Shown piece by piece: positions 51,905 to 62,873 of a stretch of DNA of 64,000 nt (position 1 is its first letter; each line of letters starts with the position of its first letter). A program made the translations under genes and the position numbers. Under the pieces are notes generated by a model. It had not been told where the DNA came from and made no database searches. It worked only from the letters and a program-made list of their open reading frames with translations. The stretch covers positions 1,954,517 through 2,018,516 of the forward strand of contig NC_135552.1 of assembly GCF_964340395.1 (NCBI RefSeq), in the 5' to 3' direction. This DNA comes from Glandiceps talaboti. Its lineage: Eukaryota > Hemichordata > Enteropneusta > Spengelidae.

Positions 51905-52243
51905 GTTATGTTGTTTGTCCTTGTTGTCCTGCATTGTGTCCATTATATTTTTGTGGAGAAGAAACTTTTCTTTAAATCTAGCAATTAGGTTTTCACTGTT
52001 GGAGTGGTTTGGTTCAGCTGTCCAGACCTTATCCATACTCAAAAGTTTTAGTGTTTGCTTCATTCCTGTGGCCCATGATTGTATTCCACTGGAGAGTCAT
52101 TTCATAATTTCACATCACATGTCTTTTCCACAATTGCCAAAAAACACCAAACTGAAATTCTTCGTCACCTCTATTGTTCTCACTCTTGTCCACTTGTGTC
52201 TGATGGGACTTAATACACATACATATGTATTAGATGTACACTG
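51905..52243 (-). pseudogene. LINE fragment, upstream continuation of the ORF
   Basis: On the - strand, from about 52075 down to 51905, an open frame reads SWATGMKQTLKLLSMDKVW, then ENLIARFKEKF and DTMQDNKDKQHN. SWAxGMK followed by a Leu-rich stretch and a W is a recurring pattern upstream of the C-terminal Cys motif in LINE ORF2 proteins. Further upstream a stop and an apparent frameshift occur around 52093-52100, after which frame-like sequence continues to about 52200. The piece ends where the 44-bp array starts. With 50298-50924 it represents one decayed retrotransposon split by copy 3. Confidence 0.65.
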
Positions 52244-55200
52244 AATATTCAAGACTATCTAAAAGAAATAACCACTTAGGAGTCATAAATATTTTAAACT
52301 ATCTAAAAGTAGTAATCAATTAGGAGTCATAAATATTCAAAACTATCTAAAAGTAATAACCACTTAGGAGTCATAAATATTCAAAACTATCTAAAAGTAA
52401 TAACCACTTAGGAGTCATAAATATTCAAAACTATCTAAAAGTAATAACCACTTAGGAGTCATAAATATATTCAAAACTATCTAAAAGTAGTAACCACTTA
52501 GGAGTCATAAATATATTCAAAACTATCTAAAAGTAGTAACCACTTAGGAGTCATAAATATTCAAAACTATCTAAAAGTAGTAACCACTTAGGAGTCATAA
52601 ATATTCAAAACTATCTAAAAGTAGTAATCACTTAGGAGTCATAAATATTTTAAACTATCTAAAAGTAGTAACCACTTAGGAGTCATAAATATTCAAAACT
52701 ATCTAAAAGTAGTAATCACTTAGGAGTCATAAATATTTTAAACTATCTAAAAGTAGTAACCACTTAGGAGTCATAAATATTTTAAACTCTAAAAGTAATA
52801 ACCACTTAGGAGTCATAAATATTCAAAACTATCTAAAAGTAGTAACCACTTAGGAGTCATAAATATTCAAAACTATCTAAAAGTAGTAACCACTTAGGAG
52901 TCATAAATATTCAAAACTATCTAAAAGTAATAACCACTTAGGAGTCATAAATATTCAAAACTATCTAAAAGTAATAACCACTTAGGAGTCATAAATATTC
53001 AAAACTATCTAAAAGTAATAATCACTTAAGAGTCATAAATATTTTAAACTATCTAAAAGTAATAACCACTTAGGAGTCATAAATATTCAAAACTATCTAA
53101 AAGTAATAACCACTTAGGAGTCATAAATATTCAAAACTATCTAAAAGTAATAACCACTTAGGAGTCATAAATATTCAAAACTATCTAAAAGTAGTAACCA
53201 CTTAGGAGTCATAAATATTCAAAACTATCTAAAAGTAGTAACCACTTAGGAGTCATAAATATTCAAAACTATCTAAAAGTAATAACCACTTAGGAGTCAT
53301 AAATATTCAAAACTATCTAAAAGTAGTAACCACTTAGGAGTCATAAATATTCAAAACTATCTAAAAGTAATAACCACTTAGGAGTCATAAATATTCAAAA
53401 CTATCTAAAAGTAGTAACCACTTAGGAGTCATAAATATTCAAAACTATCTAAAAGTAGTAACCACTTAGGAGTCATAAATATTTTAAACTATCTAAAAGT
53501 AGTAACCACTTAGGAGTCATAAATATTCAAAACTATCTAAAAGTAGTAACCACTTAGGAGTCATAAATATTTTAAACTATCTAAAAGTAGTAACCACTTA
53601 GGAGTCATAAATATTCAAAACTATCTAAAAGTAGTAACCACTTAGGAGTCATAAATATTCAAAACTATCTAAAAGTAGTAACCACTTAGGAGTCATAAAT
53701 ATTCAAAACTATCTAAAAGTAGTAACCACTTAGGAGTCATAAATATTCAAAACTATCTAAAAGTAGTAACCACTTAGGAGTCATAAATATTCAAAACTAT
53801 CTAAAAGTAATAACCACTTAGGAGTCATAAATATTCAAAACTATCTAAAAGTAATAACCACTTAGGAGTCATAAATATTCAAAACTATCTAAAAGTAGTA
53901 ACCACTTAGGAGTCAAATATTCAAAACTATCTAAAAGTAATAACCACTTAGGAGTCATAAATATTCAAAACTATCTAAAAGTAGTAACCACTTAGGAGTC
54001 ATAAATATTCAAAACTATCTAAAAGTAGTAACCACTTAGGAGTCATAAATATTCAAAACTATCTAAAAGTAGTAACCACTTAGGAGTCATAAATATTCAA
54101 AACTATCTAAAAGTAGTAACCACTTAGGAGTCATAAATATTCAAAACTATCTAAAAGTAATAACCACTTAGGAGTCATATATATTCAAAACTATCTAAAA
54201 GTAGTAACCACTTAGGAGTCATAAATATTCAAAACTATCTAAAAGTAATAACCACTTAGGAGTCATAAATATTCAAAACTATCTAAAAGTAGTAATCACT
54301 TAGGAGTCATAAATATTCAAAACTATCTAAAAGTAATAACCACTTAGGAGTCATAAATATTCAAAACTATCTAAAAGTAATAACCACTTAGGAGTCATAA
54401 ATATTCAAAACTATCTAAAAGTAGTAACCACTTAGGAGTCATAAATATTCAAAACTATCTAAAAGTAATAACCACTTAGGAGTCATAAATATTCAAAACT
54501 ATCTAAAAGTAGTAACCACTTAGGAGTCATAAATATTCAAAACTATCTAAAAGTAGTAACCACTTAGGAGTCATAAATATTCAAAACTATCTAAAAGTAA
54601 TAACCACTTAGGAGTCATAAATATTCAAAACTATCTAAAAGTAGTAACCACTTAGGAGTCATAAATATTCAAAACTATCTAAAAGTAGTAACCACTTAGG
54701 AGTCATAAATATTCAAAACTATCTAAAAGTAGTAACCACTTAGGAGTCATAAATATTCAAAACTATCTAAAAGTAGTAACCACTTAGGAGTCATAAATAT
54801 TCAAAACTATCTAAAAGTAGTAATCACTTAGGAGTCATAAATATTCAAAACTATCTAAAAGTAGTAACCACTTAGGAGTCATAAATATTCAAAACTATCT
54901 AAAAGTAATAACCACTTAGGAGTCATAAATATTCAAAACTATCTAAAAGTAATAACCACTTAGGAGTCATAAATATTCAAAACTATCTAAAAGTAATAAC
55001 CACTTAGGAGTCATAAATATTCAAAACTATCTAAAAGTAGTAATCACTTAGGAGTCATAAATATTCAAAACTATCTAAAAGTAGTAACCACTTAGGAGTC
55101 ATAAATATTCAAAACTATCTAAAAGTAATAACCACTTAGGAGTCATAAATATTCAAAACTATCTAAAAGTAATAACCACTTAGGAGTCATAAATATTCAA

Positions 55201-56465
55201 AACTATCTAAAAGTAATAACCACTTAGGAGTCATAAATATTCAAAACTATCTAAAAGTAATAACCACTTAGGAGTCATAAATATTCAAAACTATCTAAAA
55301 GTAGTAACCACTTAGGAGTCAAATATTCAAAACTATCTAAAAGTAATAACCACTTAGGAGTCATAAATATTCAAAACTATCTAAAAGTAGTAACCACTTA
55401 GGAGTCATAAATATTCAAAACTATCTAAAAGTAGTAACCACTTAGGAGTCATAAATATTCAAAACTATCTAAAAGTAGTAACCACTTAGGAGTCATAAAT
55501 ATTCAAAACTATCTAAAAGTAGTAACCACTTAGGAGTCATAAATATTCAAAACTATCTAAAAGTAATAACCACTTAGGAGTCATATATATTCAAAACTAT
55601 CTAAAAGTAGTAACCACTTAGGAGTCATAAATATTCAAAACTATCTAAAAGTAATAACCACTTAGGAGTCATAAATATTCAAAACTATCTAAAAGTAGTA
55701 ATCACTTAGGAGTCATAAATATTCAAAACTATCTAAAAGTAGTAACCACTTAGGAGTCATAAATATTCAAAACTATCTAAAAGTAGTAACCACTTAGGAG
55801 TCATAAATATTCAAAACTATCTAAAAGTAGTAACCACTTAGGAGTCATAAATATTCAAAACTATCTAAAAGTAATAACCACTTAGGAGTCATAAATATTC
55901 AAAACTATCTAAAAGTAGTAACCACTTAGGAGTCATAAATATTCAAAACTATCTAAAAGTAATAACCACTTAGGAGTCATAAATATTCAAAACTATCTAA
56001 AAGTAATAACCACTTAGGAGTCATAAATATTCAAAACTATCTAAAAGTAATAACCACTTAGGAGTCATAAATATTCAAAACTATCTAAAAGTAATAACCA
56101 CTTAGGAGTCATAAATATTCAAAACTATCTAAAAGTAGTAACCACTTAGGAGTCATAAATATTCAAAACTATCTAAAAGTAGTAACCACTTAGGAGTCAT
56201 AAATATTCAAAACTATCTAAAAGTAGTAACCACTTAGGAGTCATAAATATTCAAAACTATCTAAAAGTAATAACCACTTAGGAGTCATAAATATTCAAAA
56301 CTATCTAAAAGTAGTAACCACTTAGGAGTCATAAATATTCAAAACTATCTAAAAGTAATAACCACTTAGGAGTCATAAATATTCAAAACTATCTAAAAGT
56401 AATAACCACTTAGGAGTCATAAATATTCAAAACTATCTAAAAGTAATAACCACTTAGGAGTCATA
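52244..56465. repeat. 44-bp minisatellite, about 96 copies (4.2 kb)
   Basis: Core AACTATCTAAAAGTAGTAAC then CACTTAGGAGTCATAAATAT TCAA, period 44 bp (TCAAAACTAT at 52381 and 52425). Variants: AGTAGTAA/AGTAATAA, AACCAC/AATCAC and ATTCAA/ATTTTA. A 42-bp monomer lacking AT (AGTCAAATATT) occurs at 53911 and 55317, and a TCATATATAT monomer at 54175 and 55581. Both pairs are 1406 bp apart, showing a duplicated block of 32 monomers. AT-rich; between the LINE fragment and exon E. Confidence 0.97.
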
Positions 56466-56693
56466 ATGCCGTTACAATATGTGGTTTCAGAAAAAAAACT
56501 AAACATTAAGAAAGAGAGTTATTGCCACCTGCCCAAAATCTAATATTGAAAAATATATAATCAGAACCAAGTATTTTAATTGACCTTTGACCTAAGCAGA
56601 CTGTATTGAATTGTAATTACCAGTCATAGTGTATGCCGTTCAAAGCAAGTATTGAAACTTAAATTATATCCTGTAATGTGATTATTCCCACAG

Positions 56694-56803
56694 ATGCATG
56701 TAGTTTTAAAATTATGGAAAAATGGATTCAGTGTTGATGATGGAGATATGAGGTCATACAAAGATCCAAACAATGCAGAATTTTTAAATGCAGTTACAAA
56801 TGG
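56694..56803 (+). CDS. NSFL1C: NSFL1C exon E: first half of SEP domain
   Basis: Encodes residues 162-197 plus two bases of a Gly codon. [20 protein letters not shown] then [17 protein letters not shown] is the first half of the SEP domain (Shp1, eyc, p47), matching [20 protein letters not shown] and SYQDPSNAQFLESI of the human protein. SEP domains are small folds implicated in p47 trimer function and cathepsin inhibition. The acceptor is TTATTCCCACAG ending at 56693; the donor TGG|GTAAGC is close to consensus. The 44-bp array ends about 230 bp upstream. A TTAA-flanked transposable element begins only 26 bp after the exon, which is unusually close to a working donor. Confidence 0.96.
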
Positions 56804-57049
56804 GTAAGCTATAATCACTTTGTATTTAAAGGGCCACTGCAATTCTATTTTTCACTTTTCATCAAATCAATAAAAAATAGCCACTTAACACATTTCTATA
56901 GTGTTGAGGAGAAAAAAGTGACCATGAATAGTGAAAATCTTGTTAGAAATTATGCTGCTTCCACATTCATGACACCTTCTGCTGAGCGAGTATTTATATT
57001 TGCATATGAAAGCATTCCTGTTATGTCGTCATAGTAGGAACACATAACC

Positions 57050-57310
57050 TTGAACTTCACCTTCCTAACATGCATTGCTATAGAGGCTCAGTCACAACAA
57101 CAAGTTCTAGAAACTGTATCTTTCGAACGGGACGGCGAATGTTCATCAGATTTTTCAAGTGAAGAGGATCACGGCCTAGCTTTCATCTTTGACGGTATTA
57201 TTGAACCCTATTCCTTTGAACCGGATGGTACAAGTGAAAGTTCGACGGGTGGTTCCGGCAATGATGATCTTAACAGGCCACCTGTACACAAGATCAAGAC
57301 AGACTTTTAA
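57050..57310 (+). CDS. Small acidic open frame in the TTAA element, possible transposon exon
   Basis: 86 codons. The N-terminus is followed by an acidic Ser/Asp/Glu stretch (DGECSSDFSSEEDH), then IIEPYSFEPDGTSESSTGGS and a stop. The PYxFEP motif after an acidic segment is something I associate with transposon-linked proteins of marine invertebrates that carry a P2X7-type zinc-binding C-terminal domain, but that domain is not visible here. It could be a first exon of a broken transposon gene, or a chance frame. The start codon is simply the first ATG in the frame. Not part of NSFL1C: it falls inside the transposable element and has no matching splice context. Confidence 0.3.
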   Translation: MNFTFLTCIAIEAQSQQQVLETVSFERDGECSSDFSSEEDHGLAFIFDGIIEPYSFEPDGTSESSTGGSGNDDLNRPPVHKIKTDF

Positions 57311-57529
57311 ACAAGAATTGGTATTAAAGTTGTCTTCTATAGTGTCCTGTCCTGTCTGGTACTAGTATGTCTTTACAATGTGTTGTTGTGTAGTCGTGTT
57401 CCGTGGTATTCAATTCACTCCAGTGCTTTCTAAGCAAAGTGGCACATCGAAAAAGAATGTTTGAGTGACGGCGACGCGACGCGTCCTTTGTTACATGCTA
57501 GTAATACAAATTGACCTTTGCTAGCTTTG

Positions 57530-58115
57530 GCTTCTTCACTTCATGGAGGTTGACTTTGTTAGTCTCCGCCGGACAAAGTCCAGACAGGGACTTATGGATT
57601 GGGTTCCGTCTGTCTGTGTGTGTGTCCGTCCGTCCGCAGCCGTTTCTTGAAGTTGCCTGGACCGATTTTTTTCAAACTTGGTACAGGGGCAATATACTAT
57701 GGCATACATATGCACGTCGATTTGTTTTATGATACAATCCAATATGGCCGCCTAGCAGCCATTTTGCTTGCGAATTTTCCATGTTCAAAGCCATAACTCA
57801 GACATGCTTGAACAGATCTCGTTCAAAGTTGGTATTAGGACAGTGTTCTATGACATACATGTGCATATTCATTGTTGTCATGATACAATCCAATATGGCT
57901 GCCTGGCAGCCATTTTGTTTGCGAATTTTCAATGTCCAAAGCCATAACTCAGACATGCTTGAACAGATCTCATTCAAAGTTGGTATTAGCACAGTGTTCT
58001 GTGGCATACATGTGCATATCAATTTTCGTCGTGATACAATCCGATATGGCTGCCTGGCAGCCATTTTGTTGGCGCAGTTTTCATGTCCAAAGCCATAACT
58101 GAGACATGCTTGAAC
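57530..58115. repeat. Three ~140-160-bp repeats with (GTCT)/(GTCC) microsatellite
   Basis: GTCTGTCTGTGTGTGTGTCC at 57608 is followed by three direct copies marked by GATACAATCCRATATGGC (57731, 57892, 58033), GCAGCCATTTTG and CATAACTCAGACATGCTTGA. Before it, CGGACAAAGTCC could form a small hairpin. The plan (hairpin, tetranucleotide run, tandem core) again resembles pearl/HINE elements, but the sequence differs from copies 1-3. Nested in the TTAA element. Short open frames here on both strands reflect the repeat. Confidence 0.7.
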
Positions 58116-59644
58116 AGAGTAGTGATATCAAAAACAACCATATGAGGCCAAACAACATTAACCAGGTTTGAAAATGACAACATAAACTGCCAGTTCCTTA
58201 AAACCCAATCATAGCGGGGAGTATGTCATTTTCAATGACTTGTTGTAAATGGAAAGAGTTCGTCATACTAAAAGGCAATATTCAGGATGATAGAGTTTAC
58301 ATGCAGTATATTATCCATGTGTATCTTGTACATACATTTCGATGTGTCATCCATATTATAGTATTGTGGGCGGCAATGCACCAACGCAAATGCTCGTATA
58401 ATATCATGTCTGGTTCGTCATGTTGCACATCACTGTTCTGTCACTTTCTACCTAAATACTCGTAAATTCACGTGCTGTGACTGTGATCTGCATGTATTGG
58501 AGTGTGTTTTGACATGACATGGTAGCCTACATCATGTTCCCGGAATTGTAATAGGCCTACACTGTAGTGTATTATGAATGCAACTCTTACATGCTTGATG
58601 CACTTTGGCGAAAGTCAACAACCCCGGTCCACATCTAGCATCTAGCACCTCGGACGCGATATTGACATTCAGGTTTGGGACTTTTCTGAATTAAGTCTGG
58701 GTTAATAGTGTAATTTCTTGTGTTTTCAGATGTAGGGATTTTTAAAAATTTTCTTATTCTGTATTTATCAACCCATACAATGCGTATTTATATTGAATAA
58801 ATGTTATAGCAGGAAATTTGCAAGTTGTCAAATTATGGTCGATGCTAATGATTGTAGCTGTGTTGTGTCTGTGTCGAACTTTGTCCTGCGGCAAGGTGTG
58901 TTGCGATGCTTGAAGTTGAAACAACACAAAATTTTCAGGACTAAAATTTTAGTTTATATTCATTATCTGTGCCAAATTTGGTGTCTCTACCTTATGTGGT
59001 CTATATTTCGTACAGATTTCAATCTGACCTTGCAAGTTCTCAAGTTAGTGATTGTGGGTACATACGTACGTCTGTGTTGAATTTACCGTGGCTGACAAAA
59101 TAGGTTCATAATGCTCGAAACAACACCAAATTTTGAATACTAAAATTTTAGTTTATATCCTTTATGTGTGCCAAATGTAAGGTTATCGAATCACTCTTTG
59201 TGTTACTGCAGCCTCTGAAAACACAACGTTGAACCATTGTCGACTAACGGTACTGCCAAAGTGAACCGCTAGGCTAACAACACCAAGACAAGGTTGGCCT
59301 CAAGGATGACGTAATATTACAAATGTAAACAACACCTTTGGCTTTGCTAACACGTGAGTGCTCGGCATATTCTGGAAACACGAAAAAAGTCGAAGGAAGC
59401 AGGCTGGGAGGTACAGATTTTCCCCCTCCCATTTCTATATGACGCATGCAGTAAATCAACATTTAATCATACATGCCTGTCATTAGGGGGCAGTATGAAC
59501 ATATTAGTGTAAAGAAAGAAATAGAATTGCAGTAGCACTTTAATGATGTATAGCATGTAGGTACATTTAGTACCTGAAGTATGACAGAAAAAAATCCATT
59601 TACATCTAGTGTAGTACGATTAAATACAGATTAGAAAAACTGGA

Positions 59645-62506
59645 TGGTGTATATTGTATTAATATATTCTCATGGTGTATATTGTATTAATGTTTTCTCA
59701 TGGTGTATATTGTATTAATGTATTCTCATGGTGTATATTGTATTAATGTATTCTCACAGTGTATATTGTATTAAAGTGTTCTCACAGTGTATATTGTATT
59801 AATGTATTCTCACAGTGTATATTGTATTAATGTATTCTCATGGTGTATATTGTATTAATGTATTCTCATGGTGTATATTGTATTAATGTATTCTCATGGT
59901 GTATATTGTATTAATGTATTCTCACAGTGTATATTGTATTAATGTATTCTCATGGTGTATATTGTATTAATGTATTCTCATGGTGTATATTGTATTAATG
60001 TATTCTCACGATATGCACTTTCTTAATGTGTTCTCATGGTGTATATTGTATTTAAGTGTTCTCATGGTGTATATTGTATTAATGTATTCTCATGGTGGAA
60101 ATTGTATTAATGTATTCTCACGATATGCATTCTCTTAATGTATTCTCATGGTGTATATTGTATTAATGTATTCTCATGGTGTATATTGTATTAATGTATT
60201 CTCACGATATGCACTTTCTTAATGTGTTCTCATGGTGAATATTGTATTTAAGTGTTCTCATGGTGTATATTGTATTAATGTATTCTCATGGTGTATATTG
60301 TATTAATGTATTCTCACGATATGCATTCTCTTAATGTATTCTCATGGTTTATTTTGTATTAAAGTGTTCTCATGGTGTATATTGTATTAATGTATTCTCA
60401 TGGTGGAAATTGTATTAATGTATTCTCACGATATACATTCTCCTAATGTATTCTCATGGTTTATTTTGTATTAAAGTGTTCTCATGGTGTATATTGTATT
60501 AATGTATTCTTATGGTGGAAATTGTATTAATGTATTCTCACGATATGCATTCTCTTAATGTATTCTCACGATATGCATTCTCTTAATGTATTCTCATGAT
60601 ATGCATTCTCTTAATGTATTCTCATGATACGCATTCTCTTAATGTATTCTCATGATATGCATTTTCTTAATGTATTCTCATGATATGCATTTTCTTAATG
60701 TATTCTCATGATATGCATTTTCTTAATGTATTCTCATGATATGCATTCTCTTAATGTATTCTCATGATATGCATTTTCTTAATGTATTCTCACGATATGC
60801 ATTCTCTTAATGTATTCTCATGATACGCATTCTCTTAATGTATTCTCATGATACACATTCTCTTAATGTATTCTCATGATATGCATTCTCTTAATGTATT
60901 CTCATGATATGCATTTTCTTAATGTATTCTCACGATATGCATTCTCGTAATGTATTCTCATGATACGCATTCTCTTAATGTATTCTCATGATATGCATTC
61001 TCTTAATGTATTCTCACGATATGCATTCTCTTAATGTATTCTCACGATATGCATTCTCTTAATGTATTCTCATGATATGCATTCTCTTAATGTATTCTCA
61101 TGATACGCATTCTCTTAATGTATTCTCATGATATGCATTTTCTTAATGTATTCTCATGATATGCATTTTCTTAATGTATTCTCATGATATGCATTTTCTT
61201 AATGTATTCTCATGATATGCATTTTCTTAATGTATTCTCATGATATGCATTCTCTTAATGTATTCTCATGATATGCATTTTCTTAATGTATTCTCACGAT
61301 ATGCATTCTCTTAATGTATTCTCATGATACGCATTCTCTTAATGTATTCTCATGATACACATTCTCTTAATGTATTCTCATGATATGCATTCTCTTAATG
61401 TATTCTCATGATATGCATTTTCTTAATGTATTCTCACGATATGCATTCTCGTAATGTATTCTCATGATATGCATTCTCTTAATGTATTCTCATGATATGC
61501 ATTCTCTTAATGTATTCTCACGATATGCATTCTCTTAATGTATTCTCACGATATGCATTCTCTTAATGTATTCTCATGATATGCATTCTCTTAATGTATT
61601 CTCACGATATGCATTCTCTTAATGTATTCTCATGATATGCATTCTCTTAATGTATTCTCATGATATGCATTCTCTTAATGTATTCTCACGATATGCATTC
61701 TCTTAATGTATTCTCACGATATGCATTCTCTTAATGTATTCTCATGATATGCATTCTCTTAATGTATTCTCATGATATGCATTCTCTTAATGTATTCTCA
61801 CGATATGCATTCTCTTAATGTATTCTCACGATATGCATTCTCTTAATGTATTCTCACGATATGCATTCTATTAATGTATTCTCACGATATGCATTCTCTT
61901 AATGTATTCTCATGATATGCATTCTCTTAATGTATTCTCATGATATGCATTCTCTTAATGTATTCTCATGATATGCATTCTCTTAATGTATTCTCATGAT
62001 ATGCATTCTCTTAATGTATTCTCATGATATGCATTCTCTTAATGTATTCTCATGATATGCATTCTCTTAATGTATTCTCACGATATGCATTCTCTTAATG
62101 TATTCTCACGATATGCATTCTCTTAATGTATTCTCATGATATGCATTTTCTTAATGTATTCTCATGATACGCATTTTCTTAATGTATTCTCATGATACGC
62201 ATTCTCTTAATGTATTCTCATGATATGCATTCTCTTAATGTATTCTCATGATATGCATTCTCTTAATGTATTCTCACGATATGCATTCTCTTAATGTATT
62301 CTCATGATATGCATTCTCTTAATGTATTCTCATGATATGCATTCTCTTAATGTATTCTCATGATATGCATTTTCTTAATGTATTCTCATGATATGCATTC
62401 TCTTAATGTATTCTCATGATATGCATTCTCTTAATGTATTCTCACGATATGCATTCTCTTAATGTATTCTCATGATATGCATTCTCTTAATGTATTCTCA
62501 TTGTGC
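59645..62506. repeat. 28-bp minisatellite with two monomer types, about 102 copies
   Basis: Both types share TTAATGTATTCTCA. Type 1 (59645 to about 60000) continues TGGTGTATATTGTA. Type 2 (about 60545-62500) continues TGATATGCATTCTC. From about 60000 to 60545 the types are mixed, with intermediate forms such as TGGTGGAAATTGTA. Variants in type 2: CATGAT/CACGAT, GATATG/GATACG and CATTCTC/CATTTTC. It lies between the TTAA element and exon F. Confidence 0.96.
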
Positions 62507-62735
62507 ATCCTCTTGAACTTTTGAAACAGTTCCAAAACACTATGTCAGCCACATATACACATACAGACATGGAAAACAAGGAAAAAAATGGACAAATCTT
62601 TGTCTACAGGTGACAAATCCACTGGATTGTATTTCTGTTTCAGTTCTGACCTGTAGTGAATGTTCTTGCTATGGTTTCATAGAAAATGTCCTTGGGGTGA
62701 GGGTTATAATAATTTTCTGTGATTTTACGATGCAG
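62507..62735. other. Unique intron end before exon F
   Basis: About 230 bp of unique sequence between the 28-bp array and exon F, containing the acceptor. Nothing else seen. Confidence 0.6.
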
Positions 62736-62873
62736 TGAGATACCAAGAGAATTAGTACGGATGGCCAAGGGAGGTGAAGTGAATTTAGACATGGAAGATC
62801 ATAGAGATGAAGAGTACAATCCACCTAAATCTAAACTTAAACCATTCACAGGTGAAGGACACAAACTTGGCAG
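62736..62873 (+). CDS. NSFL1C: NSFL1C exon F: second half of SEP domain and second SHP motif
   Basis: Encodes residues 198-243 plus two bases. [20 protein letters not shown] then [11 protein letters not shown] is the second half of SEP, nearly identical to human [20 protein letters not shown] and [22 protein letters not shown] follows: this is the SHP box (F-T-G-x-G-x-K-L-G) that forms the non-UBX binding site of p47 for p97. The acceptor is ACGATGCAG ending at 62735; the donor CAG|GTAAGT at 62874 is a perfect consensus. The first bases of the next intron, TAAGTCACA, are also the core of the 33/37-bp repeat that fills the rest of the window. The UBX domain must lie downstream, outside the window. 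Confidence 0.96.

Larger units (their letters stand above)
56830..59539. mobile_element. TTAA-flanked DNA transposon with terminal inverted repeats
   Basis: Left end after TTAA (56826-56829): AGGGCCACTGCAATTCTATT. Right end before TTAA (59540-59543), read on the - strand: AGTGCTACTGCAATTCTATT. The two match at 18 of 20 positions. TTAA target sites are typical of piggyBac and Kolobok groups. Inside are the 86-codon frame at 57050-57310, a ~150-bp repeat block (57590-58110), and a diverged direct duplication of about 200 bp (near 58900-58990 and 59110-59180, sharing CTAAAATTTTAGTTTATAT). No transposase was recognised. It starts 26 bp after exon E and fills almost half of that intron. Confidence 0.75.
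529..62873 (+). other. NSFL1C: NSFL1C (p47) gene, internal part: six exons and their introns
   Basis: Gene-level entry. The six exons listed separately splice into one open frame of 243 residues that follows animal p47 in order: UBA end, acidic linker, FYAGGSER motif, basic segment, first SHP-like motif, SEP domain, second SHP motif. p47 is the trimeric adaptor that directs the AAA ATPase p97/VCP to membrane fusion (Golgi and ER reassembly) and to ubiquitin-linked work. Intron phases are 2, 2, 2, 0, 2 and, after the last exon, 2. Intron lengths are 16308, 1623, 24775, 12976 and 5932 bp; a further intron begins at 62874. The first exon(s) and the UBX-coding exons are outside the window. Promoter and polyadenylation site are therefore not seen. 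The identification rests on recalled family motifs, not a database search. Confidence 0.95.

Noticed and set aside
59645-62506. POU/homeodomain binding-site cluster (ATGCAT, TTAATG words in the 28-bp array)
   Set aside because: The words are part of a short AT-rich monomer and are common by chance; nothing else supports an enhancer.
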